The translations under genes and the position numbers were made by a program. The notes under the pieces were generated by a model. It made no database searches. It saw only the letters and a program-made list of their open reading frames with translations, and was not told the origin of the DNA. A stretch of DNA of 64,000 nt from Alloyangia mangrovi (lineage in GTDB: Bacteria > Pseudomonadota > Alphaproteobacteria > Rhodobacterales > Rhodobacteraceae), in contig NZ_NTHN02000002.1 of assembly GCF_002300555.2 (NCBI RefSeq), positions 62,001 through 126,000 on the forward strand, given 5' to 3'. This document shows positions 1 to 7,648 of the stretch, in pieces. Each line of letters begins with the position of its first letter. Position 1 is the stretch's first letter.

Positions 1-333
1 AAGGGCGTCGAGGGCCAGAAGGTCGGCGATATCGTCGAGTTCGACGGCGAGAAGGTGCCCGGCTTCCTGCTGAACAAGGGCCGCGTGCTGACCGAGCGCG
101 TCGCCGTGACCAACCCGGCCACCGGTGCTGTGCAGGAGTCGGCCCAAGAGCGTCAGGCGCTGCTGGCCGAGGCTGCCAAGGTGCTTGACGACGAGCACTT
201 CAGCGCCGAGGGCGTGCCGGACGTCCGCGAGATCAACGCTCTCCTCGACGAAGGCGTCGCCAAGTTCGCGGCCGCAGAGCGCGACCAGCTCTGGCCGGGC
301 ATCGCTGAGGCCGTGAAGGCGGATCGCGGCTGA
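1..333 (+). CDS. Phage structural protein, 3' part only
   Basis: The reading frame is open from base 1, so the gene begins left of the window; 110 residues are visible. The fragment is acidic and soluble, starts in the middle of a beta-rich stretch (KGVEGQKVGDIVEFDG) and ends in a helical segment rich in Ala and Glu. Its stop overlaps the ATG of the next gene (ATGA-type overlap), so the two are translationally coupled. Its place just before head-completion genes suggests a capsid or head-tail protein. I do not recognise the family, and the start is unknown. Confidence 0.7.
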   Translation, partial: KGVEGQKVGDIVEFDGEKVPGFLLNKGRVLTERVAVTNPATGAVQESAQERQALLAEAAKVLDDEHFSAEGVPDVREINALLDEGVAKFAAAERDQLWPGIAEAVKADRG

Positions 334-746
334 TGACTGCCACGGTTGAGGGATGGATCGCCTACGCCGCGGCGCGGGGCGACACGGTCGCGGATGACGC
401 CGACAGCGCCGCGGCGCTGGTGCGCGGGTCCGACTACGTCGCACGGTTCTACCTCAACCGGCTGACCTCCTCGGCGCCCGATCAGGTCGTCGACGAGGCC
501 ACCTACGAGGCGGCGAAGCTGGAGCTGACCAACCCGGGCTTCTTCTCGAAGACCTACACCGCCGACCAGCAGAAGGTGCTGACCAAGGTCGGGAGCATCC
601 AGTGGACCGTGCGCGGCGACGCGAGCGGGGCCGAGGCGGCCACCCCGATCAGCACCACGATCGAGGCGATGTTCTATCCCTACATGCTGGAGCGCGGGAA
701 GACCCCGGCTTTCCTGATGAGCATCGGCCGGAGCCCGGGCCTGTGA
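333..746 (+). CDS. DnaT-like / head-tail connector-type phage protein
   Basis: 137 residues. The protein resembles the small all-alpha phage proteins often annotated as DnaT-like ssDNA-binding but found at the head-completion position of siphovirus operons (pattern YAAARG...A...A..YV...Y, then repeated helices). It ends in SIGRSPGL. It sits between the partial upstream gene and a small neck-type gene, with 4-base overlaps on both sides. I read it as a head completion or connector (gp6-like) subunit. The DnaT label is family naming and not evidence of replication activity. Confidence 0.6.
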   Translation: MTATVEGWIAYAAARGDTVADDADSAAALVRGSDYVARFYLNRLTSSAPDQVVDEATYEAAKLELTNPGFFSKTYTADQQKVLTKVGSIQWTVRGDASGAEAATPISTTIEAMFYPYMLERGKTPAFLMSIGRSPGL

Positions 747-1126
747 GCGGGGCGGATATCGCCGCGGAAGTGGCTGCCGCGATCGCAGAGGCAGGGGCCG
801 AGACGGGCGGCGGGGTGCCGCTGGTGGGGACCATCACCCGTGTGACCGGCGCCGACGAGACCACCTATCCGCCGACGCCGGGCGGCGCGACCGACTATGC
901 CTGCACCGTGGTTCTCGACCAGTACAGCGCCCGGGACCGAGAGGGCACCCAGATCGCCGCTCAGGACGTCAAGGCGATGATCGCCCCCGACGCCGAGACC
1001 GACCCGCGCAACGGTGACGCCTTGACCGTGGCGGGCAAGACCTTCAGCATCGTGAACGTGGATGCGATCCAGCCGGGGGGCGTGGTCTTGTACTGGGAAT
1101 GCCAGGCACGAAAGGGCGAGGACTGA
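743..1126 (+). CDS. Phage head closure / neck protein candidate
   Basis: 127 residues from a GTG that overlaps the previous stop (GTGA). A longer open frame reaches upstream to 602, but it would lie inside the previous gene; the overlapping GTG is the natural coupled start. An Ala-rich N-terminal helix is followed by a beta-rich core (VPLVGTITRVTG; TVAGKTFSIVNVDAI), the shape of small phage head-closure barrels. The stop overlaps the ATG of the head morphogenesis gene (TGATG). The assignment rests on size, fold impression and position. Confidence 0.5.
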   Translation: MSGADIAAEVAAAIAEAGAETGGGVPLVGTITRVTGADETTYPPTPGGATDYACTVVLDQYSARDREGTQIAAQDVKAMIAPDAETDPRNGDALTVAGKTFSIVNVDAIQPGGVVLYWECQARKGED

Positions 1127-2197
1127 TGGCCGACACGCGCGCTGCCTTCCTCGCAGAACTCGACAAGGTCGCGCCCCAGCTGCGCGACGCCTTCGAGCGC
1201 GCCATCCAGGACATCCGCAGCACCGCGCAGGCCCGCGCCATCGACGAAGCCATCAAGCGCGCGATCGAGACCGGCGACATCGCTGGCGGGGTGCAGCAGG
1301 TGGTCGCAGCCATCCAGCTTGGCAGCGAGTTCTTCGCCCCGCTCGATCGTGCCATTTCCGAGGCGTTCTACCAGGGGGGAGTATGGCAATTGTCCAACCT
1401 CCCAAAGCGCGTCTCGATAGGCTCGCAGGGGCCGCTGATCATTCGCTTCGACGGGCGGCACCCGAACGCGGAGGCGTGGACGCGCAGGCACAGCGCGGCG
1501 CTGATCACCGAGATCACGGACGACACCGAGAAGCTGATCCGGGAGACGCTGACTGAGGCAGTCGAGCAGGCGCGGCCCTACCGCCGTGTGACGCGCGAGC
1601 TGCTCGGGCGTACCGATGGCAACCAGAAGACCGGCGCGCTGATCGGTCTCCATTCCCGGCAGGCGCGGGCAGTGCGCGGCGCCCGGCGCGAACTGGATGC
1701 GCTGGACGTCCGCTACTTCACACGCACGCTTCGCGACAAGCGGTTCGACAGCGTCGTGCGCAAGGCGATCGAGGCGGGCCAGCCGCTGAGCGTCGCCGAC
1801 ATCGAGCGCATCACCGGGCGCTACTCAGAGCGCCTCCTGCATGCCCGGGCGAAGACCATCAGCCGGTCCGAGGGAAACCGGGCCATGAACGCCGGGCGCG
1901 CCGAGGGCGTGGTCCAGATGATCGAGCGGGGGGGAAATCCTTCCCGAGCACGTCAGCAAGCGCTGGGAAGCAACGCCCGGCCCGCGCACGAGAGACAGCC
2001 ACCGCGCGCTCGGCGGGGCCGAGGTAAAGTGGGGTCAGCAATTCATCAGCCCCGTGACCGGCGCTGCGATGGACTGGCCGCATGACGAGGATGCACCAGC
2101 GGCGGAAACGATCAACTGCCGCTGTAGCTGCACTTTTAGGACGGACTGGCGGGCGGTGGCGCGCTGGCGCCGGGCCAAGGAAGGGCTCGCGGCCTAG
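1126..2197 (+). pseudogene. Mu gpF-like (SPP1 gp7 family) head morphogenesis protein, frameshifted
   Basis: Minor head protein family associated with portal and scaffold during capsid assembly. The main frame runs from ATG 1126 and would end at 2085 with a basic, low-complexity tail (ARPAHERQPPRARRGR) foreign to the family. Losing one G from the seven-G run at 1928-1934 restores the family C-terminus: EHVSKRWEATPGPRTRDSH, then GQQFISPVTGA, then the Cys-rich ETINCRCSC, ending at TAG 2195-2197. So either the gene is broken, or the G count is a base-calling error, or the ribosome slips here. The full product would be about 356 residues. Confidence 0.75.
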
Positions 2198-2202
2198 CCG
2201 GG

Positions 2203-2313
2203 CTACTCAGCCGGGTGGTGCTTAGAGGGCTTGTCGGTCACGCGCACGACGAAAACGACTGCGCCAGCAATGGCGAGAGCGGCGACCGGGACGATGATGT
2301 CAAACAGGGTCAC
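2203..2313 (-). CDS. 36-residue single-helix membrane protein (tentative)
   Basis: A very short reading frame downstream of higA on the reverse strand. GTG lies ten bases after the higA stop. It encodes one hydrophobic segment (DIIVPVAALAIAGAVVFVV) followed by a basic, His-containing tail. The close spacing suggests co-transcription with higBA. There is no strong ribosome binding site and I know no family, so this may be chance, although a clean transmembrane helix of this length is suggestive. Confidence 0.35.
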   Translation of the reverse strand: MTLFDIIVPVAALAIAGAVVFVVRVTDKPSKHHPAE

Positions 2314-2322
2314 GGAAAGCCA

Positions 2323-2694
2323 TCACGCGGCCACCAGATGATATGGTTTCACGAGGCAGCCAGCGGGAACCTGCCACTCGCTGTTGATCTTGTAGATCAT
2401 TTCCACGGTCAGCGCCCGTTTGCGGTTCAAAACCTCAGAAGCGCGAGGGCGAGAACCAAGAAGGTTGGCAAGATCGGCCTGGGTGCGGCCTGTAGCTTCC
2501 ATATGGGCCTTGAGAATCTCAACAGGATCGACCTCCGGCATGGGGAAGTGCTTGTCCTCATAGTGCTCCACGAGGTCCACAAGAATATCAAGTTCATCGC
2601 CGTCAGGAGTGCCGGGTTCGGCTCCCCAAAGAGCTTCGATCCGGCCAAGAGCGGCGCGGTGGTCTTCTTCGGTACGGATGGGGCGAATGCTCAT
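2323..2694 (-). CDS. higA: HigA-family antitoxin (XRE-type HTH)
   Basis: 123 residues. The C-terminal half holds a Cro/C1-type helix-turn-helix (RTQADLANLLGSRPRASEVL), as in HigA antitoxins that bind the HigB toxin and repress their own promoter. The ATG at 2694 is chosen over a TTG two codons upstream because AGAGGA stands seven bases ahead of it. It lies 11 bases downstream of the toxin gene, in the toxin-first order usual for higBA. The pair is inverted relative to the surrounding late phage genes. Confidence 0.85.
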   Translation of the reverse strand: MSIRPIRTEEDHRAALGRIEALWGAEPGTPDGDELDILVDLVEHYEDKHFPMPEVDPVEILKAHMEATGRTQADLANLLGSRPRASEVLNRKRALTVEMIYKINSEWQVPAGCLVKPYHLVAA

Positions 2695-2705
2695 ATCCAA
2701 TCCTC

Positions 2706-3008
2706 TCAGAACTGCGAAACCGTTAGGGCGTCGATGCGATCATACTCGGCGTGGGTGCCGACAAACTTGATAAACGCCACGCTGCGCCGGAAGTCGAACG
2801 CGCAGATCAGGCGGAAGTCACCACCGGCGATTTCGAAGCGGACACGTTCGGCGTTCAGAACTTTGGCCTTTGAGAAAGAGGCTTGCACGTCGCTCGTCGT
2901 CGCCCATTCGGCAGCGGCGGTAACACGATACCAGTGATCCAGCGAAGCACGCGCAGCCGGGTGCGTGTTCCCGAAAGCGACAATGGTGTTCCTTGCGATG
3001 ATCCGCAT
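2706..3008 (-). CDS. higB: HigB-family toxin (RelE-like mRNA interferase)
   Basis: 100 residues, the usual size for HigB. ATG 3008 gives MRIIARNTIVAFGNTHPAAR, the normal HigB N-terminus; the open frame runs 18 codons further up but has no family support. The features of the ribosome-dependent RNase family are visible: DHWYRVTAAAEW, a KVLN segment, RFEIAGGDFRLI and an AFIKFVGTHAEYD end. It should cut mRNA when not bound by HigA. A palindrome upstream is the likely operator. Confidence 0.85.
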   Translation of the reverse strand: MRIIARNTIVAFGNTHPAARASLDHWYRVTAAAEWATTSDVQASFSKAKVLNAERVRFEIAGGDFRLICAFDFRRSVAFIKFVGTHAEYDRIDALTVSQF

Positions 3009-3021
3009 GTCTGGCCTTGTG

Positions 3022-3036
3022 TTCCCGTATTGGGAA
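3022..3036. promoter_or_regulatory. Probable HigA operator upstream of higB
   Basis: A palindrome with five-base arms and a five-base spacer, TTCCCGTATTGGGAA, lies 14-28 bases upstream of the higB start. An AT-rich TATATT-like box is next to it on the reverse strand. Autorepression by HigA at such a site is typical of the family; binding here is inferred. Confidence 0.5.
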
Positions 3037-3200
3037 TATACGCCGGAGCGTGCGAGTTTCAAGTCAAATGTGACTGCCTAAGGTCTTATGCAGCTGAGTG
3101 CGGTATGGCCGGTACGAAAACAGAACAGGCCATACCAGTGGAGCAGGTGGAGGAGGGTGGGCGGCGTTAGGTGCGGGAATAGAGGCCGTTGCACGGGTCT

Positions 3201-3683
3201 TCAGAATGGCAGTTCATCCGGCACATCCAAGCGATGTCCAACAGGACGAGATGCATCGTAGGAGAGCTTGAGCGTCTGCGGATAGTGCCCATTTCCATGG
3301 GTGGTGATCTCAATGTCTTCGCTGCTTCGAACGTTGACGATTTGAACGTCTTTGTTTGGACTCTGAAATCGGAAGGCGATCCCGTCATCTTCGAAATCTA
3401 TCCCACGGACGAGTGGATGCCCGGATAGTACGACGCCGGCAGCCTCTCCAGGCTCAATGCCAGGTCCCAATGCGGACAGGTACCGTCCAACAAGAGATTC
3501 GATAGTGTCTCGGCTCTTGAGGGCCTGATCAAGCAGTCTCCTGGCAGCCTCAACTTCGGATGGAAGGCCTCTATCCTTCTGGAATTCAACGATTCTTTCG
3601 ACCAGTTCAGTTGGAAGTTCATACACTCTACGCCTGGTCGCCGGGCTCGTATCTTGGATGTTTTCTGGAGTGTCCGAAGTCAT
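3201..3683 (-). CDS. Hypothetical phage accessory protein
   Basis: 160 residues from ATG 3683, preceded by AAGAGG. The N-terminal third is charged and helical (RRRVYELPTELVERIVEFQ ... EVEAARRLLDQAL), which resembles the helical part of a ribbon-helix-helix or coiled dimerisation region. The C-terminal two thirds are predicted beta-rich. It is divergent from the ribbon-helix-helix gene at 3797, and both may respond to the same intergenic operator. The family is not recognised. GC content is lower than in the phage structural genes. Confidence 0.55.
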   Translation of the reverse strand: MTSDTPENIQDTSPATRRRVYELPTELVERIVEFQKDRGLPSEVEAARRLLDQALKSRDTIESLVGRYLSALGPGIEPGEAAGVVLSGHPLVRGIDFEDDGIAFRFQSPNKDVQIVNVRSSEDIEITTHGNGHYPQTLKLSYDASRPVGHRLDVPDELPF

Positions 3684-3730
3684 GTGTAAGCCTCTTGTAT
3701 ACTCGTGTGACATACGCCCGCACATTTCTG

Positions 3731-3763
3731 TTGACAATTGTAAGTCTAGTTAACAAATATAGT
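3731..3763 (+). promoter_or_regulatory. Possible promoter for the ribbon-helix-helix gene
   Basis: TTGACA at 3731-3736 is followed by the AT-rich box TATAGT at 3758-3763. The 21-base gap is longer than the 17 usual for sigma-70, so this is tentative; AATATA at 3756 would give 19. The -35 box is embedded in a palindrome, TTGACAATTGTAA, which could be an operator. Confidence 0.3.
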
Positions 3764-3796
3764 GACATGATGTGTGCAAGAGGAAAGGTAAGGCCG

Positions 3797-3988
3797 ATGA
3801 ACCCTTATACGCAGAACGCTGTGGAGCGCGGGGCAAGATCGCGCATCGTAGTCGATCTTGCGGACGAACTGATAGCGGAAGTGGACGCGTGGGGAGTGCC
3901 TGCTGGCATGAGATCCAGAGCCGACGCGATCCGCAATTTGCTGAGGAAGGGGCTTGATGGCGAGCAACAACCAACCACGCAAAAGTAA
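3797..3988 (+). CDS. Ribbon-helix-helix DNA-binding protein
   Basis: 63 residues from ATG 3797, which follows AAGG. The sequence RIVVDLADELIAEVDAW, then SRADAIRNLLRKGL, has the strand-helix-helix pattern of Arc/MetJ/CopG regulators: a short beta strand that would pair in the dimer, then two helices. A start ten codons upstream is possible but lacks a ribosome binding site. It probably represses its own or the divergent promoter. Its position in the accessory cassette suggests a lysogenic-control or moron regulator. Confidence 0.65.
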   Translation: MNPYTQNAVERGARSRIVVDLADELIAEVDAWGVPAGMRSRADAIRNLLRKGLDGEQQPTTQK

Positions 3989-4051
3989 AGGCCGGCGGAG
4001 CGGCAACTCCATCCGGCCTTGGTTGAAATCCACGTTCAAAGGGAATTCCAA

Positions 4052-4429
4052 GTGAAAGTACTAAATCGCCGCGGATTTATCAAGTCCGCACCAATCACCG
4101 CCTTGCTGGCGGCAACCCCGGCCGTCGCTTTCCAGGCGCCGATCACCGAAACGCCAGACCCTGATCCGATCCCCGACTGGCTCAACCAGTGGAAGGCAGC
4201 GCGTGCCCAGTGGGACGAAGCGCCCGAGGGCAGCGCGGACGACAAGGCGCTCTGGACCAAGGCCGAAGACCTCGCGCAGCGCATCCAAGAGGCCACGCCG
4301 CGCACGCATGACGGCGCCGTGGCGCAGCTCGAATGGGTTATCGCCGACAGCACCGAAGCCGACTTCCAGTACGGCCACCGCGAGGTGCTTGAGACGGCAG
4401 TCGCTTCCCTGCGGGGAGGTCTGGTCTGA
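4052..4429 (+). CDS. Exported hypothetical protein with Tat-like signal
   Basis: 125 residues from GTG 4052, chosen because AAAGGGA precedes it at good spacing. The N-terminus NRRGFIKSAPITALLAATPA has a twin-arginine followed by a hydrophobic stretch and an Ala-rich cleavage region, as in Tat signal peptides. The mature part is acidic and helical, with many Trp (DWLNQWKAARAQWDEAP). The stop overlaps the ATG of the antirepressor gene (TGATG), so the two are coupled. The family is not recognised. A Tat-like leader on a protein in this position may mark a lysogenic conversion gene. Confidence 0.5.
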   Translation: MKVLNRRGFIKSAPITALLAATPAVAFQAPITETPDPDPIPDWLNQWKAARAQWDEAPEGSADDKALWTKAEDLAQRIQEATPRTHDGAVAQLEWVIADSTEADFQYGHREVLETAVASLRGGLV

Positions 4430-5160
4430 TGGAGCGCCAGAGTATGCACCAGATCGCAGCAGTATCCCCGGCAATGTTCGGCGAAGCGCTGACCATGAGC
4501 AGCCGCGAGATCGCGGAGCTTTGCGAGAAGCGTCATGACCATGTGTTGCGCGATATTGAGAGGATGCTACGAGATATTGACGCCCCCAACTTTGGGGCGG
4601 TTGATTTCGAGGCGCAGTATCCAGACGCAAAGGGCGAATGGCGGCGTGAGTTCCGCCTTCCTAAAGACCTGACCGTAACTCTGATCACCGGCTATCGAGC
4701 GGACCTTCGGTTCCGGGTGATCAAGCGCCTTGAAGAACTCGAAGCGAAACCAGCGATGCTCTCCGGCCCGCAGTTGATGGCTGCGGCGCTCATCGAGGCA
4801 CAGGCCACGCTTTCGATGCAGAATGCCCAGATCGAAGAGATGCGCGAGGACGTGGCGGCGCACGAGCGGCTGACGAAGGCAGACGGCTCTCTCAGCATCA
4901 CCGAGGCGGCCAAGAACCTCGGGCTTCGCCCGAAGGACCTCTTCACCTGGCTCGCCTCGAATGGCTGGATCTACAAGCGCACCGGCGGTGCGAACTGGCT
5001 CGGATATCAGTCGAAAACGAACGTCGGCTACCTCGAGCACAAGAGCACAACGGTGCTGAGGGCAGACGGTTCGGAAAAGATCACCGAGCAGGTCCGCATC
5101 ACGGCCAAGGGGCTCGGGAAGCTGGCAAAGCTGATCCCCGGAGTGGCGCGCGAAGCCTGA
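4429..5160 (+). CDS. Phage antirepressor, Rha N-terminal plus KilAC C-terminal domain
   Basis: 243 residues. Residues about 10-95 form the Rha-type domain (MSSREIAELCEKRHDHVLRD ... FRLPKDLTVTLITGYRADLR). After a helical linker, residues about 145-240 form a KilAC/ANT domain (ITEAAKNLGLRPKDLFTWL, then GWIYKR). Such proteins act in the lysis-lysogeny decision by interfering with a repressor. Finding it among head and tail genes, and not near an immunity region, fits an accessory cassette that was inserted as a block with the TA pair. Confidence 0.8.
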   Translation: MERQSMHQIAAVSPAMFGEALTMSSREIAELCEKRHDHVLRDIERMLRDIDAPNFGAVDFEAQYPDAKGEWRREFRLPKDLTVTLITGYRADLRFRVIKRLEELEAKPAMLSGPQLMAAALIEAQATLSMQNAQIEEMREDVAAHERLTKADGSLSITEAAKNLGLRPKDLFTWLASNGWIYKRTGGANWLGYQSKTNVGYLEHKSTTVLRADGSEKITEQVRITAKGLGKLAKLIPGVAREA

Positions 5161-5230
5161 TCGGCTCAGAAGCACCAGCTAGACGCAGGGCGGTTCCTCC
5201 GGGAGCCGCCCAAGACGCGTGGAGGCAAGC

Positions 5231-5713
5231 ATGACGCAGAACTTCGCCGCCGACGTCCGCCGCATGACCGAAAAGGCCAAGGCTAACATGGAGTTCGTCT
5301 TCAAGGCCTCGGTGCAGGACGTGAGCGAGATGATGACCCGTCGCCAGCCCAGCGTGAAGGACACCGGCGGCACCTTCCAGGAGGGCTACGTGCCCGTCGA
5401 CGAGGGCGAGCTGATCAACAGCGTCGAGGTGAGCGTGAACGGCGCGATCACCGGGCAGGGCGGAAACGACGCGCCGCCCTACTTCGTTGCCTCGCTCGGC
5501 ACGCTGCAACTCGGCGGGGCGGCCGAGGTAGTCTTCACCGCGCCGCACGCGCGCCCAATGGAATACGGCTTCCGCACCCGCGACGACAACGGCGACGGCG
5601 ACAGCCAATACGCCGGGGGCGACGTCGACGTGCCCGGGCGCTTTTTCGTCCGCAACGCCGTCCAGAACTGGGGCGTCATCGTCGACCAGAACGCTCGGCT
5701 CTTCGAGGACTGA
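5231..5713 (+). CDS. HK97 gp10-like neck/tail-joining protein
   Basis: 160 residues from ATG 5231, preceded by GGAGG. The N-terminal helical part (NFAADVRRMTEKAKANMEFV) and the middle segment with GELINSVEVSVN and HARPMEYGF match the HK97-gp10-like family, whose members join head to tail. It is followed three bases later by the tail terminator candidate, the common order in siphoviruses. It resumes the structural operon after the accessory cassette. Confidence 0.65.
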   Translation: MTQNFAADVRRMTEKAKANMEFVFKASVQDVSEMMTRRQPSVKDTGGTFQEGYVPVDEGELINSVEVSVNGAITGQGGNDAPPYFVASLGTLQLGGAAEVVFTAPHARPMEYGFRTRDDNGDGDSQYAGGDVDVPGRFFVRNAVQNWGVIVDQNARLFED

Positions 5714-5715
5714 TC

Positions 5716-6105
5716 ATGAGCATCACCGCGGGCCATCAGGCCCTGATCCGCCGGGTGGTCACGATGACCGCCCCGCCCAACATCGCTTTGCCCAACGGGC
5801 CTGGTAAGGGCCTGCCGCGCTACGTGGTTCAGGCCGCCGGCGGCGCGCAGCAGCCCGCGACGATCTCGGGGAAGACCCGAGCCTTCCCGGAAATCGTCGT
5901 GCGCGTGGAGACCAAGGCATGGCCCGTCGGCCAATACGCGATCGAGAGCGACGCTCTGGTCGCGGCTCTCATCGCTCGCTTTCCGGTCGGCGTGAAATTC
6001 GACGGCGTCAAAATCGACCGCGCGCCCGAGGCGCGTACCGCGCTGCCGGTGACCGACGGCGTCTACTCTGTCCCGGTCATCATCCGGGGCACCTTCACCT
6101 TCTGA
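5716..6105 (+). CDS. Tail terminator-like protein (DUF4128 type)
   Basis: 129 residues. An N-terminal helix (ITAGHQALIRRVVTM) is followed by a beta-rich domain ending in YSVPVIIRGTFTF. This matches the small tail terminators that cap the tail tube and join it to the head. Size and position between the neck protein and the tube protein agree. The family call is from pattern memory and would be confirmed by a profile search. Confidence 0.6.
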   Translation: MSITAGHQALIRRVVTMTAPPNIALPNGPGKGLPRYVVQAAGGAQQPATISGKTRAFPEIVVRVETKAWPVGQYAIESDALVAALIARFPVGVKFDGVKIDRAPEARTALPVTDGVYSVPVIIRGTFTF

Positions 6106-6129
6106 CATCATGGCATAGGAGCTCAGACC

Positions 6130-6606
6130 ATGTCGGACAGCCACATCGGAGCCACGCTCTACATCTCCACCACGCTTCCCGCGACGAACAACGCTGCCGG
6201 GTTCGAGGCGCTCACTTGGGTGCAGGTCAACGGCCTGATTCAGGAGCCGCAACTCGGAAAAACCGATGCGATGATTGACGTGCCGAACCTGACCACCGGC
6301 TTCACCAAGGCAGTGAAGGGCGCGGGCACCGGCATGGATAGCCAGGCGCAGTTCGAAGACGTGGCCAGCGACGCCGGGCAGACCGCCCTCATCGCCGCCG
6401 CCCAGAGCTACCCCGGCGCCTGCGCGGTCAAGGTCGGCTATGGCACCGGCACGGACAACGCTCTGCAGTCCGGAGACCCTGTGGTCTACGCGCAGGGCAT
6501 TGCGCACAGCCACCAGCGTAACCAGGGCACCACGACCAGCTACAAGGGCTTCCAGGTGGGCTTCCGCCAGAACGCCACAGCTGTCGAAGCCACCGAGCCG
6601 GCATAA
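6130..6606 (+). CDS. Major tail tube protein
   Basis: 158 residues, the size of lambda gpV-like tube subunits. The pattern is a beta-rich domain opening with GATLYISTTLPATN, a central FTKAVKGAGTGMDSQAQF loop, and a C-terminal strand NQGTTTSYKGFQVGFRQN. It stands directly before the tail assembly chaperone, as in most siphoviruses. Ribosome binding site TAGGAG. Confidence 0.7.
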   Translation: MSDSHIGATLYISTTLPATNNAAGFEALTWVQVNGLIQEPQLGKTDAMIDVPNLTTGFTKAVKGAGTGMDSQAQFEDVASDAGQTALIAAAQSYPGACAVKVGYGTGTDNALQSGDPVVYAQGIAHSHQRNQGTTTSYKGFQVGFRQNATAVEATEPA

Positions 6607-6617
6607 GGAGAACGAGA

Positions 6618-7328
6618 ATGGACCTGACGAACCTTGACCTCCGCGCCGTCGTTTCCGAGGGCGCAGAATTCGAACTGAAGCATCCTGGCACGGGTGAGGG
6701 GCTTGGCGGTTTCCTGACCGTGCAGGGCTACGACTCCGAGGCCGTCGCGGATGCCGAGCGCGAGCTGCGCCGGCGCGCAATGCGCTCGAAGGACAAAGAG
6801 TCGGCGACCGCGCTGCTGGAGCGGATGCGCGTCGCCCGCGCCCAAGCGGCGCTCATCGGCATGCGTGGTGGTTCCGGCGAGACCGAGACAGTTGAGAAGG
6901 TGCGCGCGCTCATTGAGAAGCCCGGCTGGGTCTGGGTGGTCGAGCAGATTGAGGCCTTCGCGGGGGACCGGGGCAGTTTTTTTCGCGAGTGCCGGGACGA
7001 ACTGACCTTCTGGGCCAAGTGCCTCGGCTACCTCCATGGAAAGCCTCAGGGGTGGGAGGAGAACCGGATGCAGAAGAACGGAAGTCGGTTGCCGGAAATG
7101 CCAGGCGCCGCTTCCCTTTATCTGGAACTCTTCACCCGGGTCGGCCCCGCGCAAGCCACCGGCATGGGAATGGCGCGGGTGCCGTATACCGAGATCGCGA
7201 CGGCGGCCCCCTGGGCGTCAGAGGGCGAACGGCACCTCATCCGGGAAATGTCGGCTGCATACCTTGAAGGAATCAGCCTCGGGGAAGACCCGTTCGGTAT
7301 CCACCCGATGGCCCAAGACGGCGCCTGA
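6618..7328 (+). CDS. Tail assembly chaperone (G/T-like)
   Basis: 236 residues, good ribosome binding site (AAGGAG). The N-terminal part (ELKHPGTGEGLGGFLTVQGY ... ADAERELRRRAMRSKDKESA) resembles phage tail chaperone G; the C-terminal part (LPEMPGAASLYLELFTRVG) resembles the T-type half. Here both halves are in one frame. At 6976-6983 a T7 run sits in frame as AGT TTT TTT, a canonical slippery site. A -1 slip would give a shorter C-terminus ending at 7267. Chaperones of this kind hold the tape measure during tube assembly. Confidence 0.65.
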   Translation: MDLTNLDLRAVVSEGAEFELKHPGTGEGLGGFLTVQGYDSEAVADAERELRRRAMRSKDKESATALLERMRVARAQAALIGMRGGSGETETVEKVRALIEKPGWVWVVEQIEAFAGDRGSFFRECRDELTFWAKCLGYLHGKPQGWEENRMQKNGSRLPEMPGAASLYLELFTRVGPAQATGMGMARVPYTEIATAAPWASEGERHLIREMSAAYLEGISLGEDPFGIHPMAQDGA

Positions 7329-7330
7329 CA

Positions 7331-7630
7331 TCAGCTGCCGTGCCGCAACTTCGCGGCAGCGATGCGCTTGTCCAGCTCATCAGGATCGGGCGTTGCCACA
7401 GTGCGAGCCTCTGTAGATGCAAGCGGCGGCTGCGGTTGAGCGGCGGGCGCTGGCGTCGGTACCGGCGTCAGCAGCGTGACCACCCTGTCGAGCCCCGCGA
7501 TCAGGGAGCCGGCGATAAAGCCCTGCACTGCGTAGGTGAACGCGAATAGTTCTCCTTCAGCCACGGCCAACACGGCGCAGACGGCGGCCGCGAGAAACGC
7601 GATCGCATAGGAAATCTTCAGTAGAAGCAT
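7331..7630 (-). CDS. Two-helix membrane protein on the opposite strand
   Basis: 99 residues from ATG 7630. Two hydrophobic segments (ISYAIAFLAAAVCAVLAVA; FTYAVQGFIAGSLIAG) precede a Pro/Gln-rich linker and a charged C-terminal tail (DELDKRIAAAKL). It fills the gap between the chaperone and tape measure genes exactly, and its start codon lies 18 bases from the tape measure start. It runs against the late operon, so it is probably expressed in the lysogen. A role such as superinfection exclusion is a guess; no family is recognised. Confidence 0.55.
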   Translation of the reverse strand: MLLLKISYAIAFLAAAVCAVLAVAEGELFAFTYAVQGFIAGSLIAGLDRVVTLLTPVPTPAPAAQPQPPLASTEARTVATPDPDELDKRIAAAKLRHGS

Positions 7631-7648
7631 GTGAACTCCGAGGTCCAA

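Noticed and set aside
2215-2937. Long forward frame of 240 codons across higBA
   Set aside because: It is antisense to higA and higB, which have clear family motifs and ribosome binding sites.
6989-7267. Separate 92-codon gene inside the tail chaperone gene
   Set aside because: It is the -1 frame after the T7 run; composition looks random, so it is only a possible slippage tail.
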